Below, piece by piece: positions 28,868-40,350 of a stretch of DNA of 64,000 bases. Position 1 is the stretch's first letter. Each line of letters starts with the position of its first letter. Source of the DNA: Zhongshania aquatica (lineage in GTDB: Bacteria; Pseudomonadota; Gammaproteobacteria; Pseudomonadales; Spongiibacteraceae); contig NZ_JANZNQ010000007.1 of NCBI RefSeq assembly GCF_027257955.1, positions 1 to 64,000 on the forward strand, written 5' to 3'. The translations under genes and the position numbers were made by a program. Under the pieces are notes generated by a model. That model searched no databases. It was not told where the DNA came from and worked only from the letters and a program-made list of their open reading frames with translations.

Positions 28868-29007
28868 CCCCTGGCGACAGATTTTCTTGTTTTGGCGATT
28901 TTGTGAACAATTTCCAGTGTTTAGGGTGTTTTATAAGAACTTGGCGGGCGCTTTGCGGCTAAGGTCTGCGCGCGTTACTATGGGGGCTTTTGCAGCGAGT
29001 ATATCTG

Positions 29008-31032
29008 ATGGGTAAGCCGTTTCAGGTCGTGTCGAAGTTCGCTCCAGCGGGAGACCAACCTGCGGCTATTGCAGGCTTGGTCGAGGGTGTGAATGCTGGT
29101 TTGCATGCGCAAACCTTGCTTGGCGTGACCGGCTCAGGGAAAACCTTCACGATCGCAAATGTTGTTGAGGCATTGCAGCGGCCAACCATCGTCATGGCGC
29201 CGAATAAAACACTCGCTGCACAGCTCTACGGTGAATTTAAAGAATTCTTCCCCAATAATGCCGTTGAATACTTTGTTTCTTATTACGACTACTACCAGCC
29301 TGAAGCCTATGTGCCTGCTTCAGACACATTTATTGAGAAAGATGCCTCGATTAATGATCACATTGAGCAAATGCGATTGTCGGCGACTAAGGCGTTAATG
29401 GAGCGCTCTGATGCGATTATCGTGGCGTCGGTATCCGCAATCTACGGTTTAGGTGATCCAGAGCAGTATTTCAAAATGATCTTGCATTTGGTGCGTGGGG
29501 AGCGCATTGATCAGCGCAAGCTTCTTCGCCGTTTAGCGGAGCTGCAATACACTCGCAATGACATTGCCTTTCAGCGTGGCACTTATCGTGTCCGTGGTGA
29601 TGTGATTGATATTTTCCCTGCCGAGAGTGATAAGAATGCGGTTCGGGTGGAGCTGTTTGATGACGAAATAGAGTCAATTACAGGATTTGACCCCCTCACC
29701 GGAGAATCCTACGGCAAAATTCCACGCATCACTATTTATCCCAAGAGTCATTACGTAACACCGCGCGAAACTTTGTTAAAAGCGGTCGACTTCATTGAAG
29801 AGGAACTCGTCGAGCGCTTGGAGCACTTGCGCAGCAATGAGTTGCTAGTTGAAGCCCAGCGTCTTGAGCAGCGCACGCGCTATGATATTGAGATGATTCG
29901 CGAGTTAGGCTATTGCAACGGCATCGAAAACTACTCTCGTTATTTATCTGGTCGAGATCCTGGTGAGGCACCGCCGACTCTTTTTGATTATTTGCCCGAA
30001 AATGCCTTAGTCGTGATTGACGAATCCCACGTGACTATTCCGCAAATAGGCGCGATGTATAAGGGCGATAGATCTCGCAAAGAAACCTTAGTCCAATATG
30101 GCTTTCGTCTGCCGTCGGCGCTCGATAATCGGCCGATGAAATTTGATGAGTGGGAGCGCTTGGTACCACAAATTATTTTAGTATCTGCCACGCCTGGGAA
30201 TTACGAGGCAGAGAATTCCGCCCGCGTTGTTGAACAGGTGGTAAGGCCGACGGGCTTGATTGACCCAGAGATAGAGGTGCGGCCGGCGAGTACTCAGGTA
30301 GATGATTTGCTGTCAGAAATTGTGTTGCGCACGGCGGTCGGCGATCGCGTGCTGGTGACGACGTTAACGAAACGCATGGCGGAAGACCTGTCTGAGTATT
30401 TGGATGAGCACGGCGTAAAGGTCCGCTATTTGCACTCGGATATCGATACCGTCGAGCGGGTTGAGATAATTCGTGATCTGCGCCTGGGTAAATTTGACGT
30501 CTTGGTGGGAATAAACCTGTTGCGTGAAGGTTTGGATATGCCAGAGGTCTCGCTAGTCGCCATTTTAGACGCGGACAAAGAGGGCTTTTTGCGATCGGAG
30601 CGCTCACTGATTCAAACCATTGGCCGTGCTGCGCGAAACTTGAATGGCAAGGCGATTCTATATGGCGATCGAATTACCGGTTCTATGCAGCGAGCCATAG
30701 ACGAGACCACACGACGCCGAGAAAAGCAGATAGCGCATAACCTCAAAAATAATATCATTCCCATTGGCGTTATAAAGTCAGTGGAAGATATTCTCGACGC
30801 CGGCGCGATACCGGGTTCCAAGAAAAAGCAGCGTGGCAATATGCAGAAGGTTGCTGAGCCTTCAGGTGACTATTTGTTAGACGCGGCGGGTATGTCGAAT
30901 GCCGAGCTGGCAAAACTGCTGAAAACCCTAGAGCAAGATATGCAGAAGCACGCTAAGAATCTTGAGTTTGAAGCGGCGGCGAATGTAAGGGATAAATTGT
31001 CAGAGATAAAGCAGCGCTTCTTTGCTAGCTGA
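29008..31032 (+). CDS. uvrB: Excinuclease ABC subunit B (UvrB)
   Basis: This is the damage-verifying helicase of nucleotide excision repair, 674 residues from ATG 29008. Walker A is [10 protein letters not shown] near residue 39, the beta-hairpin that probes DNA lies in [19 protein letters not shown], Walker B is VIDESHVT, and helicase motifs V/VI ([20 protein letters not shown]) and a C-terminal UVR domain are present. An upstream TTG at 28990 would add six residues, but [11 protein letters not shown] matches the family start. It is transcribed alone, with tRNA genes on both sides. Confidence 0.98.
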   Translation: MGKPFQVVSKFAPAGDQPAAIAGLVEGVNAGLHAQTLLGVTGSGKTFTIANVVEALQRPTIVMAPNKTLAAQLYGEFKEFFPNNAVEYFVSYYDYYQPEAYVPASDTFIEKDASINDHIEQMRLSATKALMERSDAIIVASVSAIYGLGDPEQYFKMILHLVRGERIDQRKLLRRLAELQYTRNDIAFQRGTYRVRGDVIDIFPAESDKNAVRVELFDDEIESITGFDPLTGESYGKIPRITIYPKSHYVTPRETLLKAVDFIEEELVERLEHLRSNELLVEAQRLEQRTRYDIEMIRELGYCNGIENYSRYLSGRDPGEAPPTLFDYLPENALVVIDESHVTIPQIGAMYKGDRSRKETLVQYGFRLPSALDNRPMKFDEWERLVPQIILVSATPGNYEAENSARVVEQVVRPTGLIDPEIEVRPASTQVDDLLSEIVLRTAVGDRVLVTTLTKRMAEDLSEYLDEHGVKVRYLHSDIDTVERVEIIRDLRLGKFDVLVGINLLREGLDMPEVSLVAILDADKEGFLRSERSLIQTIGRAARNLNGKAILYGDRITGSMQRAIDETTRRREKQIAHNLKNNIIPIGVIKSVEDILDAGAIPGSKKKQRGNMQKVAEPSGDYLLDAAGMSNAELAKLLKTLEQDMQKHAKNLEFEAAANVRDKLSEIKQRFFAS

Positions 31033-31062
31033 ATCGGCAATGTATTAATCTGGGTTAAAACC

Positions 31063-31091
31063 TTGTGCTGATGTAAGCGCGTGATTATAAT
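31063..31091 (+). promoter_or_regulatory. Promoter of the tRNA-Val gene
   Basis: TTGTGC (31063-31068) and a perfect TATAAT (31086-31091) are 17 bases apart, followed by a GCGCG discriminator, 49 bases before the tRNA. Confidence 0.7.
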
Positions 31092-31139
31092 GCGCGTCCT
31101 TGTTAGGCAAGCGATTCGACGATTGCCAGCACGCTTTGT

Positions 31140-31216
31140 ACGACCGTAGCTCAGTTGGTTAGAGCATCACCTTGACATGGTGGGGGTCGGTGGTTCGAAT
31201 CCACTCGGTCGTACCA
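31140..31216 (+). tRNA. tRNA-Val (anticodon GAC)
   Basis: The 77-nt gene starts ACGACCGTAGCTCAGTTGG and ends CGGTCGTACCA with an encoded CCA. The acceptor ACGACCG/CGGTCGT pairs fully. The anticodon stem TCACC/GGTGG encloses TTGACAT, giving GAC (valine). Confidence 0.95.
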
Positions 31217-31528
31217 ATTTTATTTGAGTTCAAATTTAGGCTGCTCGCACTAGAGGGTGGGTAATATTTGTTCGCTATCAAGTCCCAGTAATTATTTCTA
31301 CTCGTTTCTACCTGTGTGTTCTAGTTTCTACGCGTAGTTGCGCTGAAGTTTGATTTTCCTGCATCTCATCTTTCGATATAACTGTTATACTCGTCACCGA
31401 AATAACAACGACCCAGCCTGCCTCGGAAAAGGGATTCCCGACTCGCTTTTTTATTTATTAAAGTCGGGATTACACCAATTAAATTAGGTCAAGTTAGTAA
31501 GAGTTTTGTAGCTAGTCTCGCCTGCTTC
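31217..31528. other. Intergenic region after tRNA-Val
   Basis: These 312 bases hold no gene I can support. TCCCGACT (31436-31443) and AGTCGGGA (31462-31469) form an 8-bp inverted repeat around an A/T-rich 18-base loop, possibly part of a terminator or operator. The last bases read into the nuclease frame without an ATG or GTG. There is no sign of an integrated element at the tRNA 3' end. Confidence 0.5.
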
Positions 31529-31930
31529 TTGTGCGCTTTCCTCGTAACTATTGGCCTCGGTGCCGCCGAGTTTGGCAGCGCAACTGTGGCGGAAGTGCGT
31601 ACTATCTACGACGGAGATACCTTTCGGGTAAATATTGCTGGTTGGCCGTCGGTGGTTGGCGAGAGTATGCCAGTGCGAATAAAAGGGGTTGATACGCCAG
31701 AGTTGCGCGGCAAGTGTCAGTCGGAAAAAGACGCGGCGCGAGCCGCCAAGCAGTTCTCGGTTGGTCGGCTTAGGGAGGGGCGAGTCATTGAGTTGCGCTC
31801 TATCGAGCGGGATAAATATTTTCGTCTACTGGCCGAGGTTTGGATAGACGGCATGAGTCTTGGTGATCAGTTAATAAGCGAAGGATTTGCGGTGCCTTAT
31901 ACTGGCGGCAAAAAGATCGTCTGGTGCTGA
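31529..31930 (+). CDS. Secreted staphylococcal-nuclease-like (thermonuclease family) protein
   Basis: The 133-residue protein has an N-terminal hydrophobic stretch (CAFLVTIGLGAAEFG) consistent with a signal peptide and a complete SNase fold core: IYDGDTFRV, VRIKGVDTPELRG and RDKYFRLLAEVWIDG. These carry the equivalents of nuclease D21, R35, D40, T41, E43 and R87, so it should be an active Ca-dependent nuclease. The start is uncertain: the frame is open upstream with no ATG or GTG, TTG at 31529 is the first ordinary start, and an ATT near 31478 would give a longer, better signal peptide. Confidence 0.8.
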   Translation: MCAFLVTIGLGAAEFGSATVAEVRTIYDGDTFRVNIAGWPSVVGESMPVRIKGVDTPELRGKCQSEKDAARAAKQFSVGRLREGRVIELRSIERDKYFRLLAEVWIDGMSLGDQLISEGFAVPYTGGKKIVWC

Positions 31931-31976
31931 GTGTTAGTACCTTTTGTTAAAATTAGCCTTGCGGTGAGTGGGATTT

Positions 31977-32255
31977 ATGGAGTTTGAAGCGGACTTTTGG
32001 TGGGATAGCAAATTTAGCGGTTTGAAATTTGCGGGTTCTATTCACGGTAAGCGCTATGTGTTTGCGATATCACGGACTGCATTGGTAGATTTTTTCCAGA
32101 CCGCAGATACGGTTGAGCAGGCGATTGAGAACTTTGAGCAGAATCGACCTCGCTTTGAGAGTATGGTTGAGCGATTTGTTCTTGGGGAGCGCTTACCTCA
32201 CGATGATGGTCCTGTCGTGGTTACCTTATTGCGATGCATCGAGTATCAACTTTAG
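31977..32255 (+). CDS. Small DUF1488-like protein
   Basis: The 92-residue soluble protein has a beta-rich first half and a helical second half; KFAGSIHGKRYVFAISRTALVDFF resembles DUF1488 proteins, a family without an assigned function. GTG at 31968 is the first start, but ATG at 31977 is equally placed. It is 46 bases after the nuclease stop and may share its transcript. The family match was made by eye and is tentative. Confidence 0.55.
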   Translation: MEFEADFWWDSKFSGLKFAGSIHGKRYVFAISRTALVDFFQTADTVEQAIENFEQNRPRFESMVERFVLGERLPHDDGPVVVTLLRCIEYQL

Positions 32256-32384
32256 CGGCGTCGGTTTGTCTGGATAAGCTTGCAGCTAGCAGCCACAATC
32301 CGCATAATAGTCGACCTAAAATTTCTATGATTTTCAATTACTCACGTGGCCTTTAGTAGGGGTCACCACTGAAAGGAAAGTGCA

Positions 32385-34310
32385 ATGCCCGTAATTACCC
32401 TTCCTGATGCAAGTCAGCGTGTTTTCGATGCCCCCGTTTCTGTTGCCGATGTCGCCTTTGATATAGGTCCTGGTCTAGCTAAGGCTGCACTCGCTGGCCG
32501 GGTAAATGGCAAGCTTGTTGACACCAGTTTTGTGATTACTGACGATGCCGAACTGGGAATTATCACTGAGCGTGACGAAGAAGGTGTTGATGTTATTCGG
32601 CATTCGACCGCGCATTTGTTGGCGATGGCTGTGCAGGATTTGTTCCCTGGCGCACAAGTGACCATCGGCCCCGTTATTGAAGACGGCTTTTATTACGACT
32701 TCGCATACGAGCGCGCGTTTACCCCAGAAGATCTGGAGAAAATTGAAACGCGAATGACCGAGCTTTCCTCTGCGGACTTGGCGATATCTCGTGTAGTGAT
32801 GAGTCGCGAAGAAGCAGTAAAAGCATTTAGCGATTTGGGTGAAGAGTACAAGGTAGAGATAATTAAAGATCTGCCTGGTAGCGAAGACATCTCTGTGTAT
32901 AAGCAGGGCGACTGGATGGACTTGTGTCGCGGTCCTCATGTGCCAAGCACTAGTAAGTTGAATGCCTTTAAGTTGACCAAGGTAGCAGGCGCCTATTGGC
33001 GTGGTGATCAAGCTAACGCCATGTTGCAGCGTATCTATGGCACGGCGTGGGGTAATAAAAAGGCACTTAAGGCTTATTTGAATCGTATTGCCGAAGCGGA
33101 AAAGCGTGATCACCGCAAAGTGGGTAAGAAGTTGGATCTCTTTCATATGCAGGAAGAGGCGCCGGGCATGGTGTTTTGGCACCCAAAGGGCTGGAGCATA
33201 TATCAGGCAATTGAACAGTATATGCGCGAAAAACAGCGCAAAAATGATTACCAAGAGATACGTACGCCGCAGGTGGTGGATATTTCCCTGTGGGAAAAAT
33301 CGGGTCATGCCGATAAATTCAGTGACGGTATGTTTACCTTAACAGCGGATGAGCGCAATTTCGCCGTCAAGCCAATGAATTGTCCTTGCCATGTTCAGGT
33401 GTTTAATCAGGGTTTGCGCAGCTACCGCGATTTACCGTTGCGTTTGGCTGAGTTTGGTTCCTGTCACCGCAATGAGCCCTCGGGTTCGCTGCACGGCATA
33501 ATGCGAGTGCGTGGCTTTACCCAAGACGACGCACATATTTTCTGTACTGAAAATCAAATTCAGCCAGAAGTGGCCTCGTTTATTGACTTCTTACATGAGG
33601 TCTACGAAGACTTTGGTTTTGATGAAGTTATTTATCGCCTATCGACTCGCCCTGAAAAGCGCGTAGGCAGCGAAGAGGATTGGGACCGTGCAGAAAAAGC
33701 CTTGGCCTTGGCGCTAGATAGCAAAGGTTTACCGTGGGAATTATTGCCCGGCGAAGGCGCTTTCTATGGCCCTAAGATAGAATTCTCCTTAAAAGATTGT
33801 ATCGGTCGAGTATGGCAGCTAGGTACGATTCAGGTCGATTTCTCAATGCCGGGCCGTCTCGGTGCGCAATATGTTGATGAAGCAGGTCAGCGGCAAACGC
33901 CGGTAATGTTGCATCGCGCAATTTTGGGTTCTTTCGAGCGTTTTATTGGAATTTTGATCGAGCATTACGAGGGCGCATTTCCGCTCTGGTTGGCACCGAT
34001 TCAGGCTGTGGTTTGTAATATTACGGACAAACAGGCTGATTATGTGACTAAAGTACAAGATTTATTGCGAGATAGTGGCTTTAGGGTCGATGCGGACTTG
34101 AGAAATGAGAAGATCGGCTTTAAAATCCGCGAGCACACAATTCAGAAGGTTCCGTTCTTGTTTGTCGTAGGTGACAACGAGGTCGAAACCCAGACTGTTT
34201 CGGTACGTGCACGTAGTGGCGAAGATTTGGGATCAGTAGCACTTACTGATCTCAGTAAACTCCTCGCAGACAGCGTAGCTAAACGCAGCCGCGCAAATTC
34301 GGAGAACTAG
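32385..34310 (+). CDS. thrS: Threonyl-tRNA synthetase
   Basis: The 641-residue enzyme has an N-terminal TGS domain (about 1-61), an editing domain with [11 protein letters not shown], and a class II catalytic core with [10 protein letters not shown] (zinc Cys), the [15 protein letters not shown] motif 2 region and [12 protein letters not shown], followed by an anticodon-binding domain. Length matches the family (642). AAAGGAAAGTGCA precedes the ATG. infC begins two bases after its stop, as in other gammaproteobacteria. No clear operator mimic of tRNA-Thr was identified in its leader by eye. Confidence 0.99.
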   Translation: MPVITLPDASQRVFDAPVSVADVAFDIGPGLAKAALAGRVNGKLVDTSFVITDDAELGIITERDEEGVDVIRHSTAHLLAMAVQDLFPGAQVTIGPVIEDGFYYDFAYERAFTPEDLEKIETRMTELSSADLAISRVVMSREEAVKAFSDLGEEYKVEIIKDLPGSEDISVYKQGDWMDLCRGPHVPSTSKLNAFKLTKVAGAYWRGDQANAMLQRIYGTAWGNKKALKAYLNRIAEAEKRDHRKVGKKLDLFHMQEEAPGMVFWHPKGWSIYQAIEQYMREKQRKNDYQEIRTPQVVDISLWEKSGHADKFSDGMFTLTADERNFAVKPMNCPCHVQVFNQGLRSYRDLPLRLAEFGSCHRNEPSGSLHGIMRVRGFTQDDAHIFCTENQIQPEVASFIDFLHEVYEDFGFDEVIYRLSTRPEKRVGSEEDWDRAEKALALALDSKGLPWELLPGEGAFYGPKIEFSLKDCIGRVWQLGTIQVDFSMPGRLGAQYVDEAGQRQTPVMLHRAILGSFERFIGILIEHYEGAFPLWLAPIQAVVCNITDKQADYVTKVQDLLRDSGFRVDADLRNEKIGFKIREHTIQKVPFLFVVGDNEVETQTVSVRARSGEDLGSVALTDLSKLLADSVAKRSRANSEN

Positions 34311-34312
34311 CA

Positions 34313-34849
34313 ATTAAACGCGATAACGCAAAAGGGCGCAGCAAAAGAGCGCCGATAAACGAAGAAATTGAAGCTAATGAAGTTCGCTTAATTGACGCAG
34401 AGGGCAACCAGGTTGGTGTTGTTCCCCTTGCAGAAGCGCTGAAAGCCGCGCAAGAAGCGACATTAGACTTAGTTCAGATCACAGATTCAGACCCGATCGT
34501 CTGTAAAGTGATGGACTACGGTAAACATGTTTTCGAAGCCAAAAAGCAGCAAGCTGCGGCTCGAAAAAACCAAGTTCGAACTCAGGTAAAGGAAATGAAG
34601 TTCCGCCCGGGTACGGAAGATGGGGATTATCAGGTAAAACTGCGCAACCTGATACGTTTCCTTGAACACGGGGATAAAGCCAAGGTGACCTTGCGTTACC
34701 GCGGTCGTGAGATGGCCCACCAGGAATTAGGTATGCAGCTGTTGAAACGGGTTGAAGAAGACCTTGTTGAATATGGTGCTGTAGAGCAGTTCCCTAAAAT
34801 GGAAGGCCGTCAATTGACTATGGTGATTGCCCCGAAAAAGAAAAAGTAG
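34313..34849 (+). CDS. infC: Translation initiation factor IF-3 with a rare ATT start codon
   Basis: IF-3 (178 residues) prevents subunit joining and checks the start codon. The open frame continues upstream of its first ATG/GTG to an ATT at 34313, two bases after the thrS stop, with GGAGAAC (34301-34307) at good spacing; the resulting start ([21 protein letters not shown], allowing for Met) matches IF-3 N-termini and gives the normal length (180 in Escherichia). The AUU start is the known basis of IF-3 autorepression. [12 protein letters not shown]-type core and the C-terminal VIAPKKKK tail are present. Confidence 0.95.
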   Translation: MKRDNAKGRSKRAPINEEIEANEVRLIDAEGNQVGVVPLAEALKAAQEATLDLVQITDSDPIVCKVMDYGKHVFEAKKQQAAARKNQVRTQVKEMKFRPGTEDGDYQVKLRNLIRFLEHGDKAKVTLRYRGREMAHQELGMQLLKRVEEDLVEYGAVEQFPKMEGRQLTMVIAPKKKK

Positions 34850-34905
34850 TGAGCTCTTAGGGCCTACTTGATTTAATTTACATTGTGAATGCGGAGTATC
34901 TAACG

Positions 34906-35100
34906 ATGCCAAAGTTAAAAGTACACAGCGGGGCGGCAAAACGCTTCAAAAAAACCGGTAGCGGTTATAAGCGTAAAAGCGCTCATAAAAGCCACATCTT
35001 GACCAAGATGACCACTAAACGTAAGCGTCAGCTACGTGGTACTAGCGCTGTCCATAAGTCGGACAAAGTTCTAGTAGACCGCATGTTGCGCGCCATCTGA
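34906..35100 (+). CDS. rpmI: 50S ribosomal protein L35
   Basis: This 64-residue, highly basic protein begins [20 protein letters not shown] and has the [14 protein letters not shown] core of L35. It starts at ATG 34906 (an earlier in-frame start at 34885 is an artefact). It sits between infC and rplT, in the operon where L20 represses rpmI and rplT translation in Escherichia. Confidence 0.98.
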   Translation: MPKLKVHSGAAKRFKKTGSGYKRKSAHKSHILTKMTTKRKRQLRGTSAVHKSDKVLVDRMLRAI

Positions 35101-35131
35101 TAAACGTCATCGAGATTAAGAGGAATATACT

Positions 35132-35488
35132 ATGCCCCGCGTAAAACGTGGTGTGACCGCACACCGTCGTCATAAAAAGATTCTGAAACAAGCCAAAGGT
35201 TACTACGGCGCTCGTTCACGTATTTATCGTGTAGCGAAACAAGCGGTAATTAAAGCAGGTCAATATGCTTACCGCGACCGTCGTGCCAAGAAACGTGTAT
35301 TCCGCGCATTGTGGATCACTCGTATCAATGCAGGATCGCGTGCTAATGGCTTAAGCTATAGCCGTTTGATTGCTGGCTTGAAAAAGGCTGAAATCGGTTT
35401 AGACCGTCGCGTATTGGCTGATCTAGCTGTACACGACAAAGAAGCCTTTGCTGTGATCGTAGAACGCGCGAAATCAGCCTTAGCTTAA
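35132..35488 (+). CDS. rplT: 50S ribosomal protein L20
   Basis: This 118-residue basic protein shows [20 protein letters not shown] and [17 protein letters not shown], the L20 signatures. It binds 23S rRNA early in assembly and acts as the operon repressor in related bacteria. AAGAGGAATATACT is upstream of the ATG. Confidence 0.99.
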   Translation: MPRVKRGVTAHRRHKKILKQAKGYYGARSRIYRVAKQAVIKAGQYAYRDRRAKKRVFRALWITRINAGSRANGLSYSRLIAGLKKAEIGLDRRVLADLAVHDKEAFAVIVERAKSALA

Positions 35489-35533
35489 AAAGCGTTTGAC
35501 CGTTGCGTAGCGGTCATATTGCTTAGTTTTATT

Positions 35534-35572
35534 ATAGGGAAAGGGCTTGCGCCCTTTCCCTATTTTGTTTTT
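35534..35572 (+). terminator. Strong hairpin between rplT and pheS, terminator or attenuator
   Basis: ATAGGGAAAGGGC pairs perfectly with GCCCTTTCCCTAT (13 bp) around TTGC, followed by TTTGTTTTT. In Escherichia the pheST operon is attenuated at a site in this position, but no phenylalanine-rich leader peptide is visible here. Confidence 0.85.
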
Positions 35573-35574
35573 AA

Positions 35575-36669
<1,095 letters not shown>

Positions 36670-36734
36670 GCCAGCTTCCGTCAAGCTAGACAACGGAAGC
36701 GAGTATTGCCCAAAAGATTTAAGACGGAAAGAAT

Positions 36735-39098
36735 ATGAAATTCAGTGAGCAGTGGTTGCGAGAGTGGGTTAACCCAGCGGTAGATACCGAGCAATTAGCG
36801 GCGCGGTTGACCATGGCTGGCCTAGAGGTTGATGCGATAGACCCAGTTGCCGGCAAATTTACTGGAGTGGTGGTGGCAGAGATTGTGTCTGCAGAGTCAC
36901 ATCCAGATGCCGAGAAGTTGCAGGTATGCGGCGTTAATAATGGATCGGAGGTGGTTCAGATAGTCTGCGGTGCGGCCAATGCCCGTGTGGGTATAAAAGT
37001 TCCTCTTGCTACCTTGGGCGCGGTATTGCCCGGCGATTTTAAAATTAAAAAGGCCAAGCTGCGCGGTGTAGAATCCTTCGGCATGTTGTGCGCAGAGCAA
37101 GAACTTGGCTTGGCAGAGAAATCTGATGGCCTAATGGAACTGCCAGCTGACGCGCCCTTGGGTGTTGATATTCGCCAATACTTGGATTTAGACGATACGG
37201 TCATCGAGCTGGGTTTAACACCTAACCGTGCTGATTGTTTGAGCGTTCGCGGTATCGCGCGTGAAACTGCCGTATTGAGTGAGTTACCGTTTGTTGAAAC
37301 ACCGGTAGCGGCGGTTTCTGCAAGCATTGATGACATACTACCAATCACCGTAGCGGCTACCGAAGATTGTCCTCGCTATGTGGGGCGGATTATTCGTAAT
37401 GTCGATGTCTCCAAGCCTAGCCCATTATGGTTGCAGGAAAAGCTTCGTCGCTGCGGTTTGCGCAGTATTGATGCGGTCGTCGATGTAACTAACTTTATTT
37501 TGTTAGAGCTCGGTCAGCCGATGCACGCTTTTGATTTAGATAAAATTCAAGGCGGTATCGTAGTTCGTCATGCGCAAGCGGGTGAATCCCTTACTCTGCT
37601 CGATGGCCAGACTATCGACGTCCGCGAAGGCTCACTTTTAATAGCGGATGAAAAACAGGCCTTGGCCTTGGCCGGTATTATGGGTGGCGAACCCTCGTCA
37701 GTTACCGATGCGAGCCAGCATTTGTTCCTAGAAGCCGCATTTTTTGCCCCGGATAAAATTGCCGGTCGTGCGCGTAGCTATGGCTTGCACACAGACTCTT
37801 CCCACCGCTTTGAGCGTGGTGTTGATTTTGAATTACCTGCGCGCGCTATCGAACGTGCGACAGCGCTGATTATTGAAATCTGTGGTGGTCAAGCTGGCCC
37901 GCTATCCAGTGCTAACAATCAGTTGCCGGCGCGTGATCCCATTATGTTGCGCGAAAAACGTATTGAGAAGCTGCTGGGTATGGCGCTGACTCAAGATGAA
38001 GTCGAGTCGATTTTGCGTGGTTTAGGCATGGCGGTGAGCGCGATTGATGGTGGCTGGTCAGTGACGGCGCCTAGCTGGCGTTTTGATATCAGCATTGAGG
38101 TAGATTTACTCGAAGAGCTGGCGCGGGTTTATGGCTATAACCGTCTACCGGTCACGCCAATGAGCGATACCTTAACCATTCGTCCGGCGCCAGAAAGTCT
38201 GCGCGGTATGCCGCAAGTTCGTCAGCAGCTGGTTGCTCGTGGCTATCAAGAAGCGATCACCTACAGCTTTATTGACCCAGTGATGCATCAAGCCATGTCA
38301 GAAGGGGAATCGGGCGTTGAATTGCTTAATCCGATCTCTGCGGATATGTCGATTATGCGCACAAGCCTGTTACCGGGCTTGTTAAAAACCGCGATGCATA
38401 ACGCAAAACGCCAACAATCTCGTATTCGCTTATTTGAATCCGGTCAGCGGTTTATTAAATCTGATACGGGCTTGAAGCAAACTCCGACGCTCGCAGCGCT
38501 GTTAACCGGTCGCCGCGAGCCTGAAAGTTGGAGCGAAAGTGGCGAATTAGTCGATTTCTATGATTTGAAGGCAGATTTAGAAAGTCTCTTGTCTGTATCG
38601 ACCGCTGCAATTTCCTTTGTGCCTGCGAAATACACTGCCTTACATCCAGGGCAGACCGCTGACGTTTATTGCGATGACAAGCGTATTGGTCGCATTGGTG
38701 CGCTTCATCCGAGCTTGCAAGCCCGTTGGGACTTTGTAAATCCGGTCTATCTATTTGAGATAGATCAGCAGCCTTTACTGCAGCGCGGTGTTCCCGTGTT
38801 TTCTGAGCTATCACGCTTTCCAGAGGTTCGGCGAGACTTGGCCTTAATCGTTGATCGCCAGTTAGCTGCGGCAGATGTGTTAACAGCGGTGAGAAATTCT
38901 GCAGGTGAACACCTTAGCGACTTGAAGCTATTTGATATTTATCAGGGTAAAGGCATTGATCCTGAACGAAAAAGTTTGGCGCTGGGCTTGACCTTCCGTC
39001 ATTCATCGCGCACCCTTAACGAAGAAGAGGTGAGTCAATCTGTTGACGCGGTTGTTCACACCTTGAAGGAGGCATTTGGCGCAAGTTTAAGGAACTAG
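36735..39098 (+). CDS. pheT: Phenylalanyl-tRNA synthetase beta subunit
   Basis: The 787-residue subunit has an N-terminal EMAP/tRNA-binding domain (about 40-150), the B3/B4 editing domain, the B5 domain (about 395-475), the catalytic-like core and a C-terminal FDX-ACB domain ([15 protein letters not shown] near 697). [16 protein letters not shown] is the usual start. Length is standard. It is followed immediately by ihfA, which begins four bases after its stop. Confidence 0.99.
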   Translation: MKFSEQWLREWVNPAVDTEQLAARLTMAGLEVDAIDPVAGKFTGVVVAEIVSAESHPDAEKLQVCGVNNGSEVVQIVCGAANARVGIKVPLATLGAVLPGDFKIKKAKLRGVESFGMLCAEQELGLAEKSDGLMELPADAPLGVDIRQYLDLDDTVIELGLTPNRADCLSVRGIARETAVLSELPFVETPVAAVSASIDDILPITVAATEDCPRYVGRIIRNVDVSKPSPLWLQEKLRRCGLRSIDAVVDVTNFILLELGQPMHAFDLDKIQGGIVVRHAQAGESLTLLDGQTIDVREGSLLIADEKQALALAGIMGGEPSSVTDASQHLFLEAAFFAPDKIAGRARSYGLHTDSSHRFERGVDFELPARAIERATALIIEICGGQAGPLSSANNQLPARDPIMLREKRIEKLLGMALTQDEVESILRGLGMAVSAIDGGWSVTAPSWRFDISIEVDLLEELARVYGYNRLPVTPMSDTLTIRPAPESLRGMPQVRQQLVARGYQEAITYSFIDPVMHQAMSEGESGVELLNPISADMSIMRTSLLPGLLKTAMHNAKRQQSRIRLFESGQRFIKSDTGLKQTPTLAALLTGRREPESWSESGELVDFYDLKADLESLLSVSTAAISFVPAKYTALHPGQTADVYCDDKRIGRIGALHPSLQARWDFVNPVYLFEIDQQPLLQRGVPVFSELSRFPEVRRDLALIVDRQLAAADVLTAVRNSAGEHLSDLKLFDIYQGKGIDPERKSLALGLTFRHSSRTLNEEEVSQSVDAVVHTLKEAFGASLRN

Positions 39099-39102
39099 TG
39101 TG

Positions 39103-39405
39103 ATGACGTCCCTCACCAAAGCAGAAATGGCTGAACGATTGTACGAAGAGCTGGGCTTTAATAAGCGCGAGGCCAAGGAGTTGGTCGAGCTGTTCTTCGA
39201 GCAAATTCGTCATTGCTTGGAAAATAACGAACAGGTCAAAATCTCCGGTTTCGGAAATTTCGATTTAAGGGATAAAAGTCAGCGTCCCGGACGTAACCCC
39301 AAAACCGGCGAGGAAATTCCCATCTCCGCGCGTCGCGTGGTCACGTTTCGGCCAGGACAAAAACTGAAATCCAGGGTAGAGGACTATGCTGGAACCAAGT
39401 CATAA
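39103..39405 (+). CDS. ihfA: Integration host factor subunit alpha
   Basis: The 100-residue protein starts [22 protein letters not shown] and has the IHF signature [25 protein letters not shown]-type segment with the intercalating Pro. It pairs with IhfB, whose gene is only about 16 kb upstream in this window. The frame extends three bases to a GTG at 39100, but ATG at 39103 is natural. Its end overlaps the merR-like gene by 20 bases. Confidence 0.97.
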   Translation: MTSLTKAEMAERLYEELGFNKREAKELVELFFEQIRHCLENNEQVKISGFGNFDLRDKSQRPGRNPKTGEEIPISARRVVTFRPGQKLKSRVEDYAGTKS

Positions 39406-39742
39406 CGATGAATTACCCCCCATACCGGGAAAGCGTTACTTCACCATTGGTGAAGTGAGCGATTTATGCTGTGTTAAACCCCATGTTCTTCGCTATTGGG
39501 AGCAGGAGTTTCCGCAGCTAACACCGGTAAAGCGTCGGGGCAACCGCCGCTATTATCAGCATCAGGATGTGCTGATGATTAGGCAAATTCGCAGCCTGCT
39601 TTATGAGCAGGGCTATACCATTGGTGGTGCTCGCCAGCGCATGTCCGGTGAAACGGCAAAAGATGAATCATCACAAACTCGGCAAGTGATCCGGCAAATG
39701 CTAGGTGAACTAGAGGAAGTCGCTAAACTACTGAAAAGATAG
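39386..39742 (+). CDS. MerR-family transcriptional regulator
   Basis: The 118-residue protein has an N-terminal MerR winged helix-turn-helix ([28 protein letters not shown], residues 18-45, described in one block of helices) and [20 protein letters not shown], followed by a short coiled coil. There is no C-terminal metal or drug domain. The same small MerR protein lies after ihfA in Pseudomonas and relatives; its target is not known to me. It overlaps ihfA by 20 bases, so translation is coupled. Confidence 0.88.
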   Translation: MLEPSHNDELPPIPGKRYFTIGEVSDLCCVKPHVLRYWEQEFPQLTPVKRRGNRRYYQHQDVLMIRQIRSLLYEQGYTIGGARQRMSGETAKDESSQTRQVIRQMLGELEEVAKLLKR

Positions 39743-39771
39743 TTCACTCAACAATCATCTTGGGGTATCAT
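39743..39771 (+). promoter_or_regulatory. Possible promoter of the tRNA-Pro gene
   Basis: TTCACT (39743-39748) and TATCAT (39766-39771) are 17 bases apart, 14 bases before the mature tRNA, immediately after the merR stop. Confidence 0.5.
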
Positions 39772-39785
39772 GCAGCCCCTCAAAT

Positions 39786-39862
39786 CGGGGCGTAGCGCAG
39801 TCTGGTAGCGCACCACACTGGGGGTGTGGGGGTCGCAGGTTCGAATCCTGCCGTTCCGACCA
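39786..39862 (+). tRNA. tRNA-Pro (anticodon GGG)
   Basis: The 77-nt gene starts CGGGGCGTAGCGCAG, has CCACA/TGTGG around CTGGGGG (anticodon GGG) and ends in an encoded CCA. Two G-T pairs occur in the acceptor stem. The location after ihfA-merR is conserved. Confidence 0.94.
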
Positions 39863-39870
39863 GTTTAATA

Positions 39871-39904
39871 AAAAAGGCCACTCAATTGAGTGGCCTTTTT
39901 TATT
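39871..39904 (+). terminator. Terminator after tRNA-Pro
   Basis: AAAAAGGCCACTC and GAGTGGCCTTTTT form a perfect 13-bp stem around AATT, with a T-run on the plus strand (and on the minus strand). Confidence 0.9.
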
Positions 39905-40350
39905 TCTTGCAGAAAATACCGTAACCTCAGTTTTACGGGGCCTTTTTGAGTAGCGTTGGCTAAGTTTAAGTGTTTATTTTCACCAATTTCCGTTGTTAGC
40001 CTAGTCAAATGGACTGTATTGAAGCCGTCAGTAGCCTCCCGTATTTGTTTTGTATTTGGCCTTATTGATCAGTGTAAAGTGTAATTATGTCCTAGGTTTA
40101 GGTGTGCTCGTATCGAGTAGTATTGTCTAAGTGTCTGTAATGTCAACACTATTCCTTGTTGGCTGTTTTTAGAGAAACGCTAGACATTTGCTCTGGCAGC
40201 TTTTATTCTTCGCCGTGATATAAATATAAAAATAGCGTGGGTGCTTACTTCAAAGTATGACTTTCGATTTTAACTGGATCGCTGCTCATTCATTGTGTCA
40301 GTGATTGCTGTTGAACGAAAAGTGATACGCAAAATAATAAGAAGAGCTTT
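39905..40350. other. Intergenic region before the histidine kinase operon
   Basis: These 446 A/T-rich bases contain no frame longer than about 20 codons with a ribosome site and no RNA gene I recognise. They should contain the promoter for the kinase operon, but no strong -35/-10 pair stood out. Confidence 0.4.

Noticed and set aside
31140-31528. tRNA-Val 3' end as a site of an integrated element
   Set aside because: No integrase gene and no repeated tRNA 3' end was seen downstream.
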